Positions 27,701 to 35,941 of a stretch of DNA of 64,000 bases are shown here, in pieces. The position numbers and the translations under genes are program-made. The stretch is from Nocardioides humilatus (GTDB lineage: Bacteria; Actinomycetota; Actinomycetes; Propionibacteriales; Nocardioidaceae). The notes under the pieces were generated by a model, which made no database searches, had not been told where the DNA came from, and was given only the letters and a program-made list of their open reading frames with translations. The stretch is from NCBI RefSeq assembly GCF_008373755.1, contig NZ_VUJV01000003.1, positions 496,001 through 560,000 on the forward strand, in the 5' to 3' direction. How positions within the stretch are numbered: the first letter of the stretch is position 1; every line of letters starts with the position of its first letter.

Positions 27701-29221
27701 ATGGACCTGCTTCTCGAGGGCTTCCAGCAGGCCCTGACCCCCACCAACCTGCTCTTCGCCTGCCTCGGTGTCATCCTCGGCACGGCCGTCGGTGTGCTGC
27801 CCGGCATCGGCCCGGCCATGGCGCTGGCGCTGCTGCTCCCGGTGACCTACTCGGTCGGCCCGGACAGCGCGATCATCATGTTCGCCGGCGTCTACTACGG
27901 CGGCATGTACGGCGGATCCACCACCTCGATCCTGCTCAACACCCCCGGCGAGTCCTCGTCGGTCGTGACGGCGATCGAGGGCAACAAGATGGCGAAGAAG
28001 GGCCGGGCCGCCCAAGCCCTCGCGACCGCCGCGATCGGCTCGTTCGTCGCCGGCACGATCGGGACCGTCCTGCTGTGGATCCTCACGCCGCGGGTGTCCG
28101 ACCTCGTGGTCAAGCTCGGTGCGCCGTCCTACTTCGCCCTCATGCTGCTGGCTTTCATCGCGGTCACGACGGCCCTGGGCTCCTCGAAGCTGCGCGGTTT
28201 CATCGCGCTCTTCCTCGGCCTCGCGATCGGGCTCGTCGGCACCCAGACGGGGCAGGCTCGGCTCACCTTCGGTGAGGCCAAGCTGGCCGACGGCATCGAC
28301 ATCGTCGTCGTCGCGGTGGCGATCTTCGCGGTCGGCGAGGCTCTCTGGGTGGCCGCGCACCTGCGTCGCAAGCCGCTCGAGATCATCCCCGTCGGACAGC
28401 CGTGGATGGGCCGTGAGGACTGGAAGCGGTCGTGGAAGCCGTGGCTGCGCGGCACGGCCTTCGGGTTCCCGTTCGGCGCGCTTCCCGCCGGCGGTGCCGA
28501 GGTGCCGACCTTCCTCTCCTACCTGACCGAGAAGAAACTGTCGAAGCACCCCGAGGAGTTCGGCAAGGGCGCGATCGAGGGCGTCGCTGGACCCGAGGCC
28601 GCCAACAACGCCTCGGCCGCCGGCACCCTGCTGCCCCTGCTCACGCTCGGCCTCCCCACGACCGCGACCGCCGCGATCATGCTGTCGGCGCTGACGAGCT
28701 ACGGCATCCAGCCCGGCCCGCTGCTGCTCGACAACGAGCCCGGCCTGGTCTGGGCGCTGCTCGCCAGCCTCATCATCGCCAACGCGCTGCTGCTGGTGAT
28801 CAACCTGCCGCTCGCGCCGCTGTGGGCCAAGCTGCTGCGCATCCCGCGGCCGCAGCTCTACGCGGGCATCTTGTTCTTCGCCTGCCTGGGCGCCTACAGC
28901 GTCAACTTCCAGGCCTTCGACCTGGTGCTGCTGCTGAGCTTCGGAGTGCTCGGCTTCGCGATGCGCCGCTTCGGCGTGCCGGTGTTGCCGCTCATCGTCG
29001 GGGTGATCCTCGGGCCCAAGATGGAGGCACAGCTGACCGAGGCGCTCGCGATCTCCAGCGGCGATGTCAGCACGTTGTGGAGCGAGCCGGTCGCGGTGGT
29101 GGTCTACGTCGTGATCGCGATCCTGCTCGCTGCCGTCGCGGTCAACGGCCTGCGCCGGCCGGCCGCCCCGGAACCCATCGGCCCCGAGGTCGAGGACGAG
29201 AAGGAACTGGTGGAGCGATGA
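27701..29221 (+). CDS. tctA: TctA large membrane subunit
   Basis: A 506-residue permease with about 12 transmembrane helices. The glycine-rich signatures [51 protein letters not shown] and [38 protein letters not shown] are diagnostic of TctA. It carries the ion-coupled transport step for the substrate delivered by TctC. The stop overlaps the next gene by 4 bases. Confidence 0.95.
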   Translation: MDLLLEGFQQALTPTNLLFACLGVILGTAVGVLPGIGPAMALALLLPVTYSVGPDSAIIMFAGVYYGGMYGGSTTSILLNTPGESSSVVTAIEGNKMAKKGRAAQALATAAIGSFVAGTIGTVLLWILTPRVSDLVVKLGAPSYFALMLLAFIAVTTALGSSKLRGFIALFLGLAIGLVGTQTGQARLTFGEAKLADGIDIVVVAVAIFAVGEALWVAAHLRRKPLEIIPVGQPWMGREDWKRSWKPWLRGTAFGFPFGALPAGGAEVPTFLSYLTEKKLSKHPEEFGKGAIEGVAGPEAANNASAAGTLLPLLTLGLPTTATAAIMLSALTSYGIQPGPLLLDNEPGLVWALLASLIIANALLLVINLPLAPLWAKLLRIPRPQLYAGILFFACLGAYSVNFQAFDLVLLLSFGVLGFAMRRFGVPVLPLIVGVILGPKMEAQLTEALAISSGDVSTLWSEPVAVVVYVVIAILLAAVAVNGLRRPAAPEPIGPEVEDEKELVER

Positions 29222-29616
29222 GCATCGTGGTCGCCTACAGCCCCGACATCTACGGCCGGGCCGCGTTGGACCACGCGGTCGGCCTGGCCCGCAAGGAGGG
29301 CAGCCGGCTCATCGTCGTCAACGCCACCCGCGGTGACACCCTCGTCGATGCCCGGTTCGCACCCGACGCCGACATCGCGGCGGTGCAGGCGGGCCTCGAG
29401 GCCGAGGGCCTGGAGGTCACGGTGCTGCACGACGTCGTACCGGACGTCGCGGAGGCGGTCGTCTCCGCTGCCGCCGACGCGGACGCCGACCTCGTGGTCG
29501 TGGGTGTGCGGCACCGCACGCCGGTCGGCAAGCTCCTGCTCGGCAGCATCGCGCAACGGGTGATCCTCGACGCGCACTGCCCGGTGCTGGCGGTCAAGCC
29601 GTCAGGGCGTGGATGA
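29218..29616 (+). CDS. Universal stress protein (UspA family)
   Basis: A 132-residue USP domain. [21 protein letters not shown] begins the fold and [36 protein letters not shown] carries the G-x2-G-x9-G-S/T-type ATP-binding loop (variant [13 protein letters not shown]). It overlaps tctA by 4 bases, so it belongs to the same transporter operon; USPs are often fused to or paired with transporters. Its 3' end overlaps the convergent DUF2017 gene by 23 bases. Confidence 0.88.
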   Translation: MSIVVAYSPDIYGRAALDHAVGLARKEGSRLIVVNATRGDTLVDARFAPDADIAAVQAGLEAEGLEVTVLHDVVPDVAEAVVSAAADADADLVVVGVRHRTPVGKLLLGSIAQRVILDAHCPVLAVKPSGRG

Positions 29617-30184
29617 GGGTCTCCTGGAGGTAGCCCAGCCACTCGTAGATGTGGTGGGCCTGGCCGCGGGGGTCGTCGTCGGGGAGGGAGTACCAGTAGT
29701 CCTCGTCCCCCTCCTCGACCTCGAGCCGGGTGCCGAGCGCGAGCCGGAGGTCGGTGAGCGCTCGCATCCAGACCTCGGCGGTCGGACCGTCCATCTCCAC
29801 GTCGATCGTCAGCTCCTCCTCGGTCGGCTCGGTCGGCAGACCGGCCTCCTCGAGGGTGTCGATGATCGTCGCGGCGGCACGGGACTTGCCGTCGCGCAAC
29901 GTGCTCTCGGTGAACCGTCGGAACTCCGCAGCGGCGTCGACCTCGTCGGCGCCGTAGGCGTCGGGGAACAGCCGGGCGAGCACCGGATCCTCAGGCAGCG
30001 TCGTCGGTCCGGAGAAGTCGGCGAAGAGCCGCTCGAGCGGATCGGCGCTCTCGGTCGGGATCGCCGCCTCGTTGTGCAGCAGCTCGATCAGCTGGGCCGC
30101 GAGCGACCGCAGCAGGTCGGCCTCGAAGCCCGAGAGCGTCGCGATGATGTGCTTGCTCCGGCGGTGCCGGACGAATCCCGCCAT
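29594..30184 (-). CDS. DUF2017 protein
   Basis: A 196-residue cytosolic protein of the actinobacterial DUF2017 family. The opening [34 protein letters not shown] and the later [12 protein letters not shown] and [25 protein letters not shown] are family marks. It follows clpS by 16 bases, the usual order clpS-DUF2017. A link to ClpS/ClpC proteolysis is suggested by conservation of the pair, but no mechanism is known. Confidence 0.85.
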   Translation of the reverse strand: MAGFVRHRRSKHIIATLSGFEADLLRSLAAQLIELLHNEAAIPTESADPLERLFADFSGPTTLPEDPVLARLFPDAYGADEVDAAAEFRRFTESTLRDGKSRAAATIIDTLEEAGLPTEPTEEELTIDVEMDGPTAEVWMRALTDLRLALGTRLEVEEGDEDYWYSLPDDDPRGQAHHIYEWLGYLQETLIHALTA

Positions 30185-30200
30185 CGAGTCTCGGCTCCCG

Positions 30201-30506
30201 TCACTCGCTCTTGGAAAGAGTCGCCCAGAGGCCGTACTCGTGCATCGCCTGCACGTCGCGCTCCATCTCCTCGCGCGACCCGCTGCTCACCACCGACTTG
30301 CCGTCCTGGTGCACCTCGAGCATCAGCTTCTCCGCCTTCTTCTTCGAGTAGCCGAAGTACTTCTGGAACACGAAGGTGACGTAGGACATCAGGTTGACCG
30401 GGTCGTTCCACACCACCGTCACCCACGGGGTGTCGACCAGCGTGATCCCCTCGGTGACGAGGTCCGGATCCGCAGTCACAGGGCTCGCGGTCGACACGAC
30501 GCCCAT
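30201..30506 (-). CDS. clpS: Clp protease adaptor ClpS
   Basis: A 101-residue N-end-rule adaptor that hands substrates with bulky N-terminal residues to ClpC or Clp[48 protein letters not shown] contains the NDP-N ligand pocket and the helix surface for ClpP-ATPase binding. ATG at 30506 ([10 protein letters not shown]) gives the normal length. An upstream in-frame start would add 26 residues unlike the family. Confidence 0.93.
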   Translation of the reverse strand: MGVVSTASPVTADPDLVTEGITLVDTPWVTVVWNDPVNLMSYVTFVFQKYFGYSKKKAEKLMLEVHQDGKSVVSSGSREEMERDVQAMHEYGLWATLSKSE

Positions 30507-30540
30507 CGTGACACAGCGGCGAGGGCGACTCGGCAGGGCC

Positions 30541-30609
30541 ACTCCCCAATAACTGTTTGACAGTACGACGACCACATGATCCACTACTCCCCAACAGTTC
30601 TTTGATGGT
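30541..30609. promoter_or_regulatory. Two 24-bp direct repeats upstream of an HTH regulator
   Basis: ACTCCCCAATAACTGTTTGA (from 30541) and ACTCCCCAACAGTTCTTTGA (from 30586) are 45 bases apart start to start and agree at 18 of 24 positions. They lie between clpS and the divergent HTH gene at 30635. Paired direct repeats there could be operators for the regulator of the MFS gene. Confidence 0.45.
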
Positions 30610-30634
30610 TGGCCCGAGGGGCTCAGGAGGCGTG

Positions 30635-31141
30635 ATGGGTGACGAGGAGATCAGCTCGCTGCGAGCAGCGGCACACCCGCTGCGGTTACGGATGCTGTCG
30701 TTGCTGACGGCAAGCGCGATGAGCGCGGCGGAGGTGGCGCGCGAGCTCGACGTCACTCACGCCAACGCGTCCTACCACCTGCGCCTCCTCCACGACGCCG
30801 GGCTGATCATCGTCGAGGGCGAGGAGCGGATCCGGGGCGGCGTGGCCAAGCGCTACCGCTACTCGATCGACCACCCGGAGCCCAAGCCGTCCACCACCGA
30901 CCTCGAGGGCGACGTGCGCGCGATGAGCAGCGAGCTGCTGCGCCGGATCGTCCACCGCAAGCCGGGGCGCGGCAACTTCACCGATGCCGAGCTCTGGGTC
31001 TCCGAGGAGACCTGGCAGCAGGCGCTCGAGCTCGTCACCCAGGGCTCGCGCCTCATCCACGAGCAGGCCCAGAAGCCGCGGACCGCGGGCACGATCCTCG
31101 TCAACCTCAGCGTCGCCGCCTTCGAGATGGAGCAGTCATGA
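30635..31141 (+). CDS. Winged-helix (ArsR-like) regulator
   Basis: A 168-residue transcription regulator. [67 protein letters not shown] is an ArsR-type winged helix with a recognition helix around [10 protein letters not shown]. The C-terminal 90 residues form a helical domain. AGGAGG lies four bases before the ATG. Its stop overlaps the MFS gene by 4 bases, so it most likely controls that exporter. No metal-binding Cys cluster is present. Confidence 0.85.
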   Translation: MGDEEISSLRAAAHPLRLRMLSLLTASAMSAAEVARELDVTHANASYHLRLLHDAGLIIVEGEERIRGGVAKRYRYSIDHPEPKPSTTDLEGDVRAMSSELLRRIVHRKPGRGNFTDAELWVSEETWQQALELVTQGSRLIHEQAQKPRTAGTILVNLSVAAFEMEQS

Positions 31142-32382
31142 AAGGTCCCGCCCTCGCGCCGCTGCGCGACCGCCGCTTCCGGTGGTACTTCTCCTCCCGC
31201 GCCGTCGACCTGCTCGGCGACATCATGGGCAGCGTGGCGCTGGTCTTCGCGGTCCTCGAGGTCAGCGACTCCCCCAGCGCGCTCGGCATCGTCCTCGCGG
31301 CCCACAGCATCCCGATGGTCATGTTCGTCCTCATCGGCGGCGTCCTCGCCGACCGGTTCGGCCGCACCGCGATCATCCAGCTGAGCAACGTCACCGCCGG
31401 CGTCACCGCCCTAGCGATCGCGGCGCTGATCCTGAGTGGCAACGCCGAGATCTGGCAGCTCGCCCTGCTCACGGCCGTCAACGGCGTCGCGGCCGCCGCC
31501 AACCAGCCCGCACTCGCCGGGCTGCTCCCCCAGCTCGCCCCGGAGGGCGCGCTCCAGCAGGCCAACGCCCTCAACGGACTGCTCCGCAACATCTCGCTCG
31601 TCGTCGCACCGGCCCTGGCCGGCGCCCTGGTCGTCGGTGTCGGACCGGGCTGGGCGATCGCGATCAACGGCGCGACCTACTTCGTCTCCGCCGCGCTCCT
31701 CCTCCCGATCAAGCTCCCGCCGCCGCCGGCCCGCAAGGGCGGCGACAGCATCGTCAAGGACCTGCGCACCGGCTGGGGCTTCTTCCGCAAGACAACCTGG
31801 CTCTGGGTGATCGTGCTGGCCTTCGGCATGCTCAACGCGCTGGCCAGCGGCGGCTTCAGCACCCTCGGCCCGGCGCACGCCAAGGCGAGCGAGATCGGCA
31901 TCCACGGCTGGGCACTGATCCTCTCGGCCGGTGCGGCCGGCCTGGTCACCACCTCGATCGTCTTCCTCCGCGTGCCGCTGCGACGCCCGCTCCTCTACGG
32001 CATGCTCGGCTGCGCCGTCTACGCCGGCCAGATGATCGCCCTCGGCTCGACGACCGAGCTCTGGGTGCTGCTCATCGCGGCGTTCGTCGGCGGCGCCGGC
32101 ATCGAGATCTTCGGTCTCGGCTGGGAGCTCGCGATGCAGGAGCACGTGCCCTCCGACATGCTGTCGCGGGTCTACTCCTACGACATGCTCGGCTCGTTCG
32201 TCGCGATCCCCGTCGGCCAGCTCGCGTTCGGTCCGCTCGGTGCGAATTTCGGGCTCCAGCGCATGATCCTGATCGCCGGCGTGGCCTACTTCGCGATCTC
32301 GTTGCTGACGCTCGTGTCGCGGTCGGTGCGCTCGATGACCCGGACCCCGGCTACGAGCACCACGTCCGTGCCAGTGTCGTGA
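31138..32382 (+). CDS. MFS efflux transporter (12 TM)
   Basis: A 414-residue major facilitator of the MFS_3 / enterobactin-exporter-like type. The early FRWYFSSRAVDLLGDIMGSVAL and loop GGVLADRFGRTAIIQLSN are MFS signatures. Twelve hydrophobic helices are visible. LLPQLAPEGALQQANALNGLLRNISLVVAPALAGALV is the typical middle region. Substrate unknown. It is translationally coupled to the winged-helix regulator. The 3' end overlaps the convergent DUF1697 gene by 32 bases. Confidence 0.9.
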   Translation: MKGPALAPLRDRRFRWYFSSRAVDLLGDIMGSVALVFAVLEVSDSPSALGIVLAAHSIPMVMFVLIGGVLADRFGRTAIIQLSNVTAGVTALAIAALILSGNAEIWQLALLTAVNGVAAAANQPALAGLLPQLAPEGALQQANALNGLLRNISLVVAPALAGALVVGVGPGWAIAINGATYFVSAALLLPIKLPPPPARKGGDSIVKDLRTGWGFFRKTTWLWVIVLAFGMLNALASGGFSTLGPAHAKASEIGIHGWALILSAGAAGLVTTSIVFLRVPLRRPLLYGMLGCAVYAGQMIALGSTTELWVLLIAAFVGGAGIEIFGLGWELAMQEHVPSDMLSRVYSYDMLGSFVAIPVGQLAFGPLGANFGLQRMILIAGVAYFAISLLTLVSRSVRSMTRTPATSTTSVPVS

Positions 32383-32887
32383 CGACGTTGAAGTTGCGGT
32401 TGGTGGCGACCACGCCCAACGCCTTCTCGATGCCCCACGGGTCGACCTTGCCCGCCTCGTAGCCCTCCCCCAGCAGCAGGTGCGCAGCACGGCCGCGCAC
32501 GACGACCTGGTCGGCGGCACCGTCCTTGGCCAGGAGCGCGTCGAGCCGGTCCTTCGTGGGCTCGTCCTTGAGCAGGTAGAGGTAGTGCCGCTCGAGGTCA
32601 GGCCGGTTGAGCTCCTCGGCATCGGCAGCGACCGCCGCCAGCTCGGCCTGCGTGAAGGCGATGGTCGGTACGGCGAAACCGGCTCGCTCGAGGTAGGCCG
32701 CCTCCAGCGCCGCCTCGACCTTGGCCCGCGACCGCATCCCTGTGGTGAGCCGCACGTTGCCGGTGTTGATGTAGGTCGCGACGTCGGTCGCCCCCGCGGC
32801 CTCGGTCGCAGCCGCGATGTCGCCCTTCGGGAATTTCCGGTTAGGGCCGAGGTTGATCGCTCGCAGGAACGCCACGTAGGTCGGCAT
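32351..32887 (-). CDS. DUF1697 protein
   Basis: A 178-residue protein. The start MPTYVAFLRAINLGPNRKFP and the middle TYINTGNVRLTT match DUF1697, a family of about 180 residues with two ferredoxin-like domains and no known activity. The end (GVVATNRNFNVVTTLARTW) matches the family C-terminus, which usually reads T.RNWNTV.KL. It overlaps the 3' end of the S37 peptidase on the same strand by 47 bases. Confidence 0.88.
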   Translation of the reverse strand: MPTYVAFLRAINLGPNRKFPKGDIAAATEAAGATDVATYINTGNVRLTTGMRSRAKVEAALEAAYLERAGFAVPTIAFTQAELAAVAADAEELNRPDLERHYLYLLKDEPTKDRLDALLAKDGAADQVVVRGRAAHLLLGEGYEAGKVDPWGIEKALGVVATNRNFNVVTTLARTWCS

Positions 32888-34343
32888 GCCGCTCAGTATC
32901 GCGAAGGCGACCGACAAGGCCCGGCGGGAGCTTCGCGCTGAGCCCGGCCCACTGCCGGACCAGCCCAGCCGCCGCGCGCTCGTCCGGCCCGGGAAGGGAG
33001 CCGATCTTCGAGCCGTGGTTGCCCTCCGGCGCGTAGTAGCGCACGCACTCCCTCGCCTCACCCGTCTCCCCGCAGGAGAACGGCTCGGCGGACCAGGGGT
33101 CCAGCTCGCCGTACACGAAGAGCATCCGTGACGCCCGCTTCCGCACCCACCGGTCGACGTCGGGCATCGCGGTGGCGTCGTGGACGAGCGGTTCGAGGTC
33201 ATCGGGGACGAAGGTCGCCGGCACGTCGTGGCCGGGGTAGCGCAGCAGGTCCGCGATCGGCGCCTCGTAGGGCGCGGGCGCGCCCAGCTGAGTCGCGGCC
33301 TGGTAGTAGTACGGCACGTAGTAGCGGGTGTCCTCGTCGGTCAGGAAGTACCAGCCGAGCACGCTGTCGACCCACTCCCAGATGTCCTGGTCAGTGGCGG
33401 CCGCGCCTGGCACCTCGGGACAGGCCGCCTCGGCGGGCTGGTACTGCCAGAAGGCGAAGTAGGTCTCGATGGCGGCGACCTCGACCGCGCGGTCCGCGCC
33501 GCCGACGAGCGAGAGGTGCGTCCCGTTGGTGCCGACCGTCTTCTCGAGCTTCGCCACGAACCAGTCGCGGTCCTCGAGGATCCGGCGCTGCACGGCCACC
33601 AGGTCGGCCCGGCAGTCGGCGAACGCCTCTCCCCCGACGTTGGCGAGGAAGTCGGCGTAGGCGTCGTCCTCGTCGTCGACGACGTCGTTGGGCGCGACAT
33701 AGGCGACCGTGCCGGCCACGTCGCCCGGGTAGAACCGCCGGTGGTAAGTCATCGTCATGCCGCCCTTGGAGGCGCCCGTCGACAGCCATGGCCGGCCGTA
33801 GATCTGCTTCAGCCCCCGCACCACCAGGTGCACGTCGGCGGCCGCCTGACGGATCGTGAGCTGGCGAGCCCAGCGGGGGCGGTCGGGGCGTGAGGGCCGG
33901 AAGAAGCGGTGCTCGAGGTCGAGCTGGTTGCCCCGGACCAGCTGGGTCACCTCGTTGGGTCCGGTGCCCTGCCAGGAGCGCAGCCCGTAGCCGGAGGTCG
34001 CGAGCACGAGCGGACGGTCCGTGCCGCGGTGGAGCAACGTCCCCCGCAGCCGGAAGTGTCGCCCGTCCGGATGGTCGTGGTCGACCGGCAGACGGAACCA
34101 GATCCGGAAGAACCGCGTGCCCTTCGGCCCGAACCCCGGCACCTCGGTGACCGAGTCGACGACCCCGAGGCGCTCGATGCGCGCCTCCAGTCCGAGCCGG
34201 TGGTGGGCAGCACGCGTGACGGTCGGCGCGCCCACGCTGCCGTACGACGGCGCGGGACCCAGCGGCACGACAAGGGCCGTGACGAGGAGGACTGCGCAGA
34301 GGAGCGCGCCGAGCGACGAGCGGCGTCCGAGACCGGTGAACAC
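32841..34343 (-). CDS. Secreted S37-family (PS-10) tripeptidyl aminopeptidase, copy 1
   Basis: A 500-residue exported serine peptidase. GTG at 34343 begins an Arg-Arg followed by a hydrophobic signal (LGALLCAVLLVTALVVPLG). WLSTGASKGGMTMTYHRRFYPGD has the G-x-S-K-G-G nucleophile motif of family S37. YGELDPWSAEPF is the acidic region and PEGNHGSKIG the catalytic His. The family trims tripeptides from secreted proteins in Streptomyces. It lies 10 bases downstream of a paralogue, and its 3' end overlaps DUF1697. Confidence 0.85.
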   Translation of the reverse strand: MFTGLGRRSSLGALLCAVLLVTALVVPLGPAPSYGSVGAPTVTRAAHHRLGLEARIERLGVVDSVTEVPGFGPKGTRFFRIWFRLPVDHDHPDGRHFRLRGTLLHRGTDRPLVLATSGYGLRSWQGTGPNEVTQLVRGNQLDLEHRFFRPSRPDRPRWARQLTIRQAAADVHLVVRGLKQIYGRPWLSTGASKGGMTMTYHRRFYPGDVAGTVAYVAPNDVVDDEDDAYADFLANVGGEAFADCRADLVAVQRRILEDRDWFVAKLEKTVGTNGTHLSLVGGADRAVEVAAIETYFAFWQYQPAEAACPEVPGAAATDQDIWEWVDSVLGWYFLTDEDTRYYVPYYYQAATQLGAPAPYEAPIADLLRYPGHDVPATFVPDDLEPLVHDATAMPDVDRWVRKRASRMLFVYGELDPWSAEPFSCGETGEARECVRYYAPEGNHGSKIGSLPGPDERAAAGLVRQWAGLSAKLPPGLVGRLRDTERHADLRGVPASDQPRP

Positions 34344-34353
34344 CGCCCCAGTG

Positions 34354-35850
34354 TTACAGGATCGATCCCCGCCGGCGGCCGTTCGCGACCCAGGTCCGGT
34401 AGCGGTCGTCCAGCCGGGGATCCCATGCGGCACTGCCACCCCAGGCCCCGCCACGCGCGCTGACGCCGCGCAGCCCGGCCCACCGTCGAATGAGCCGCTC
34501 AGCCGCGTCACGCTGCGCCGTGCGCAGCTCGCCGATGACCGCACCGTGGGTGCCGTGCGGCACCACGAGCCGCACGCACGACCGCTCCTGCGCGTCGGCG
34601 CCGCAGCGGAAGGGCTCGGCCGACCACGGATCGTCCTGCCCGTCGATGAACATCATCCGGCGCGCATCGGTGCGCACCCACGCGTCGATGTCGACCATCG
34701 CGTCGGGATCGAAGGCCGCCGGCTTCATCCAGGGAGGAAGGATGTTGGCAGGAGTGTCCGCGCCCGGGTAGCGGAGCAGGTCACGGAGCGGGCGCTCGTA
34801 GGGCTGCGGACCGCCGATCTGAGTCGCTGCCTGGAAGTGGTAGGGCAGCGAGTAGTAGCGGCGCTGGTCGGCGAGGTTGCCCCACGCCTCGACGCTGCCC
34901 GCGTAGCGCCACACCTGGGCGTTGGACATCCGCTTGGCGATCGGCACGTCCTTGCAGGCGCGCTCGCCCCAGTACTGCCAGTAGGCGAAGTACATGTCGA
35001 CGACCGAGGCTTCGAAGCCGCGATCGAGGCTGCCGACGTAGTCCCACGTGAGCGACTTCTCGGCGGAGAAGCGAGAGAGCCGGCCGCGGAACCAGCCCCG
35101 GTCGGTGAGCATCCGGCGCTGCAGCGCGACCAGCCGGCTGCGGCAGTCGGCGAGGTCCTTGCCGCCGATCTCGGCCAAGAACGTCGGGTAGGCGTCGACG
35201 TCATCGACGACGTCGTTGGGAGCGACGTAGGCGATCGTCGCGTTGACGTCGGTCGGGTAGAACCTGCGGAAGTACGTCGCCGCCATGCCGCCCTTGGAGT
35301 CGCCGGTGCTGAGCCAGTTGCCGTCGTAGAGGTGACGGAACGCGGAGACGACGCGATGGTCGTCGTCGGCGACCTGACGGATCGTCAGCTGGGTCCCCCA
35401 ATCGGGGTGCTTCGGCAGTGACGGCGAGAAGAAGCGGTGCTCGATGTCGAGCTGGTTGCCATCGACGATCCGGGTGACCTCGGAGCGATAGGGGTCGTCC
35501 CACAGCCGGTAGCCGGAGGTCTCCACGACGGTAGGCCGGTCGAAGCCGCGGTGGAGGAGGTTGACCCGCAACTCGAAGGTCGGGTACTGCGGATCGGCGT
35601 AATCGACCGGGACCGACACCTTGATCCGGAAGAAGCGGGTGCCCCGCGGAGCGTTCTTGACCTCAGTCACGTGGGTGACGATCGGGATCGCGCGGATCTC
35701 GTCGAGGAGCGACGCCCGCTTCTGCACGGGCGCGGGTGCGACGACGGCGGGTTGCGGGCTCGCCGACGACGCCGACGGCGGTGCAACCAGGACCGCAAGC
35801 CCGAGCGTGACGGCCGTGGCGCCCGCAAGCGCGCGCAGCAAGCCGAACAA
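34354..35850 (-). CDS. Secreted S37-family tripeptidyl aminopeptidase, copy 2
   Basis: A 498-residue paralogue of the downstream gene. TTG at 35850 begins FGLLRALAGATAVTLGLAVLV, a signal peptide, after a GGGGGA element. The nucleophile is in WLSTGDSKGGMAATYFRRFYPTD, with DGQDDPWSAEPFRC and VPHGTHGAVIG for the other catalytic residues. Tracts such as GTRFF, LLHRG, DRPT and VAPNDVVDD are shared between both copies, so they arose by tandem duplication. The C-terminus has a basic tail (NGRRRGSIL). Confidence 0.85.
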   Translation of the reverse strand: MFGLLRALAGATAVTLGLAVLVAPPSASSASPQPAVVAPAPVQKRASLLDEIRAIPIVTHVTEVKNAPRGTRFFRIKVSVPVDYADPQYPTFELRVNLLHRGFDRPTVVETSGYRLWDDPYRSEVTRIVDGNQLDIEHRFFSPSLPKHPDWGTQLTIRQVADDDHRVVSAFRHLYDGNWLSTGDSKGGMAATYFRRFYPTDVNATIAYVAPNDVVDDVDAYPTFLAEIGGKDLADCRSRLVALQRRMLTDRGWFRGRLSRFSAEKSLTWDYVGSLDRGFEASVVDMYFAYWQYWGERACKDVPIAKRMSNAQVWRYAGSVEAWGNLADQRRYYSLPYHFQAATQIGGPQPYERPLRDLLRYPGADTPANILPPWMKPAAFDPDAMVDIDAWVRTDARRMMFIDGQDDPWSAEPFRCGADAQERSCVRLVVPHGTHGAVIGELRTAQRDAAERLIRRWAGLRGVSARGGAWGGSAAWDPRLDDRYRTWVANGRRRGSIL

Positions 35851-35941
35851 TTCATTCCCCCATGCAGAGCCGTCCCGAGATACCTGGGCTCAACGCGCGA
35901 ACCGCCGTGGCGTCACGTGTGCCCGTGTCAGCCAGGAGGTC

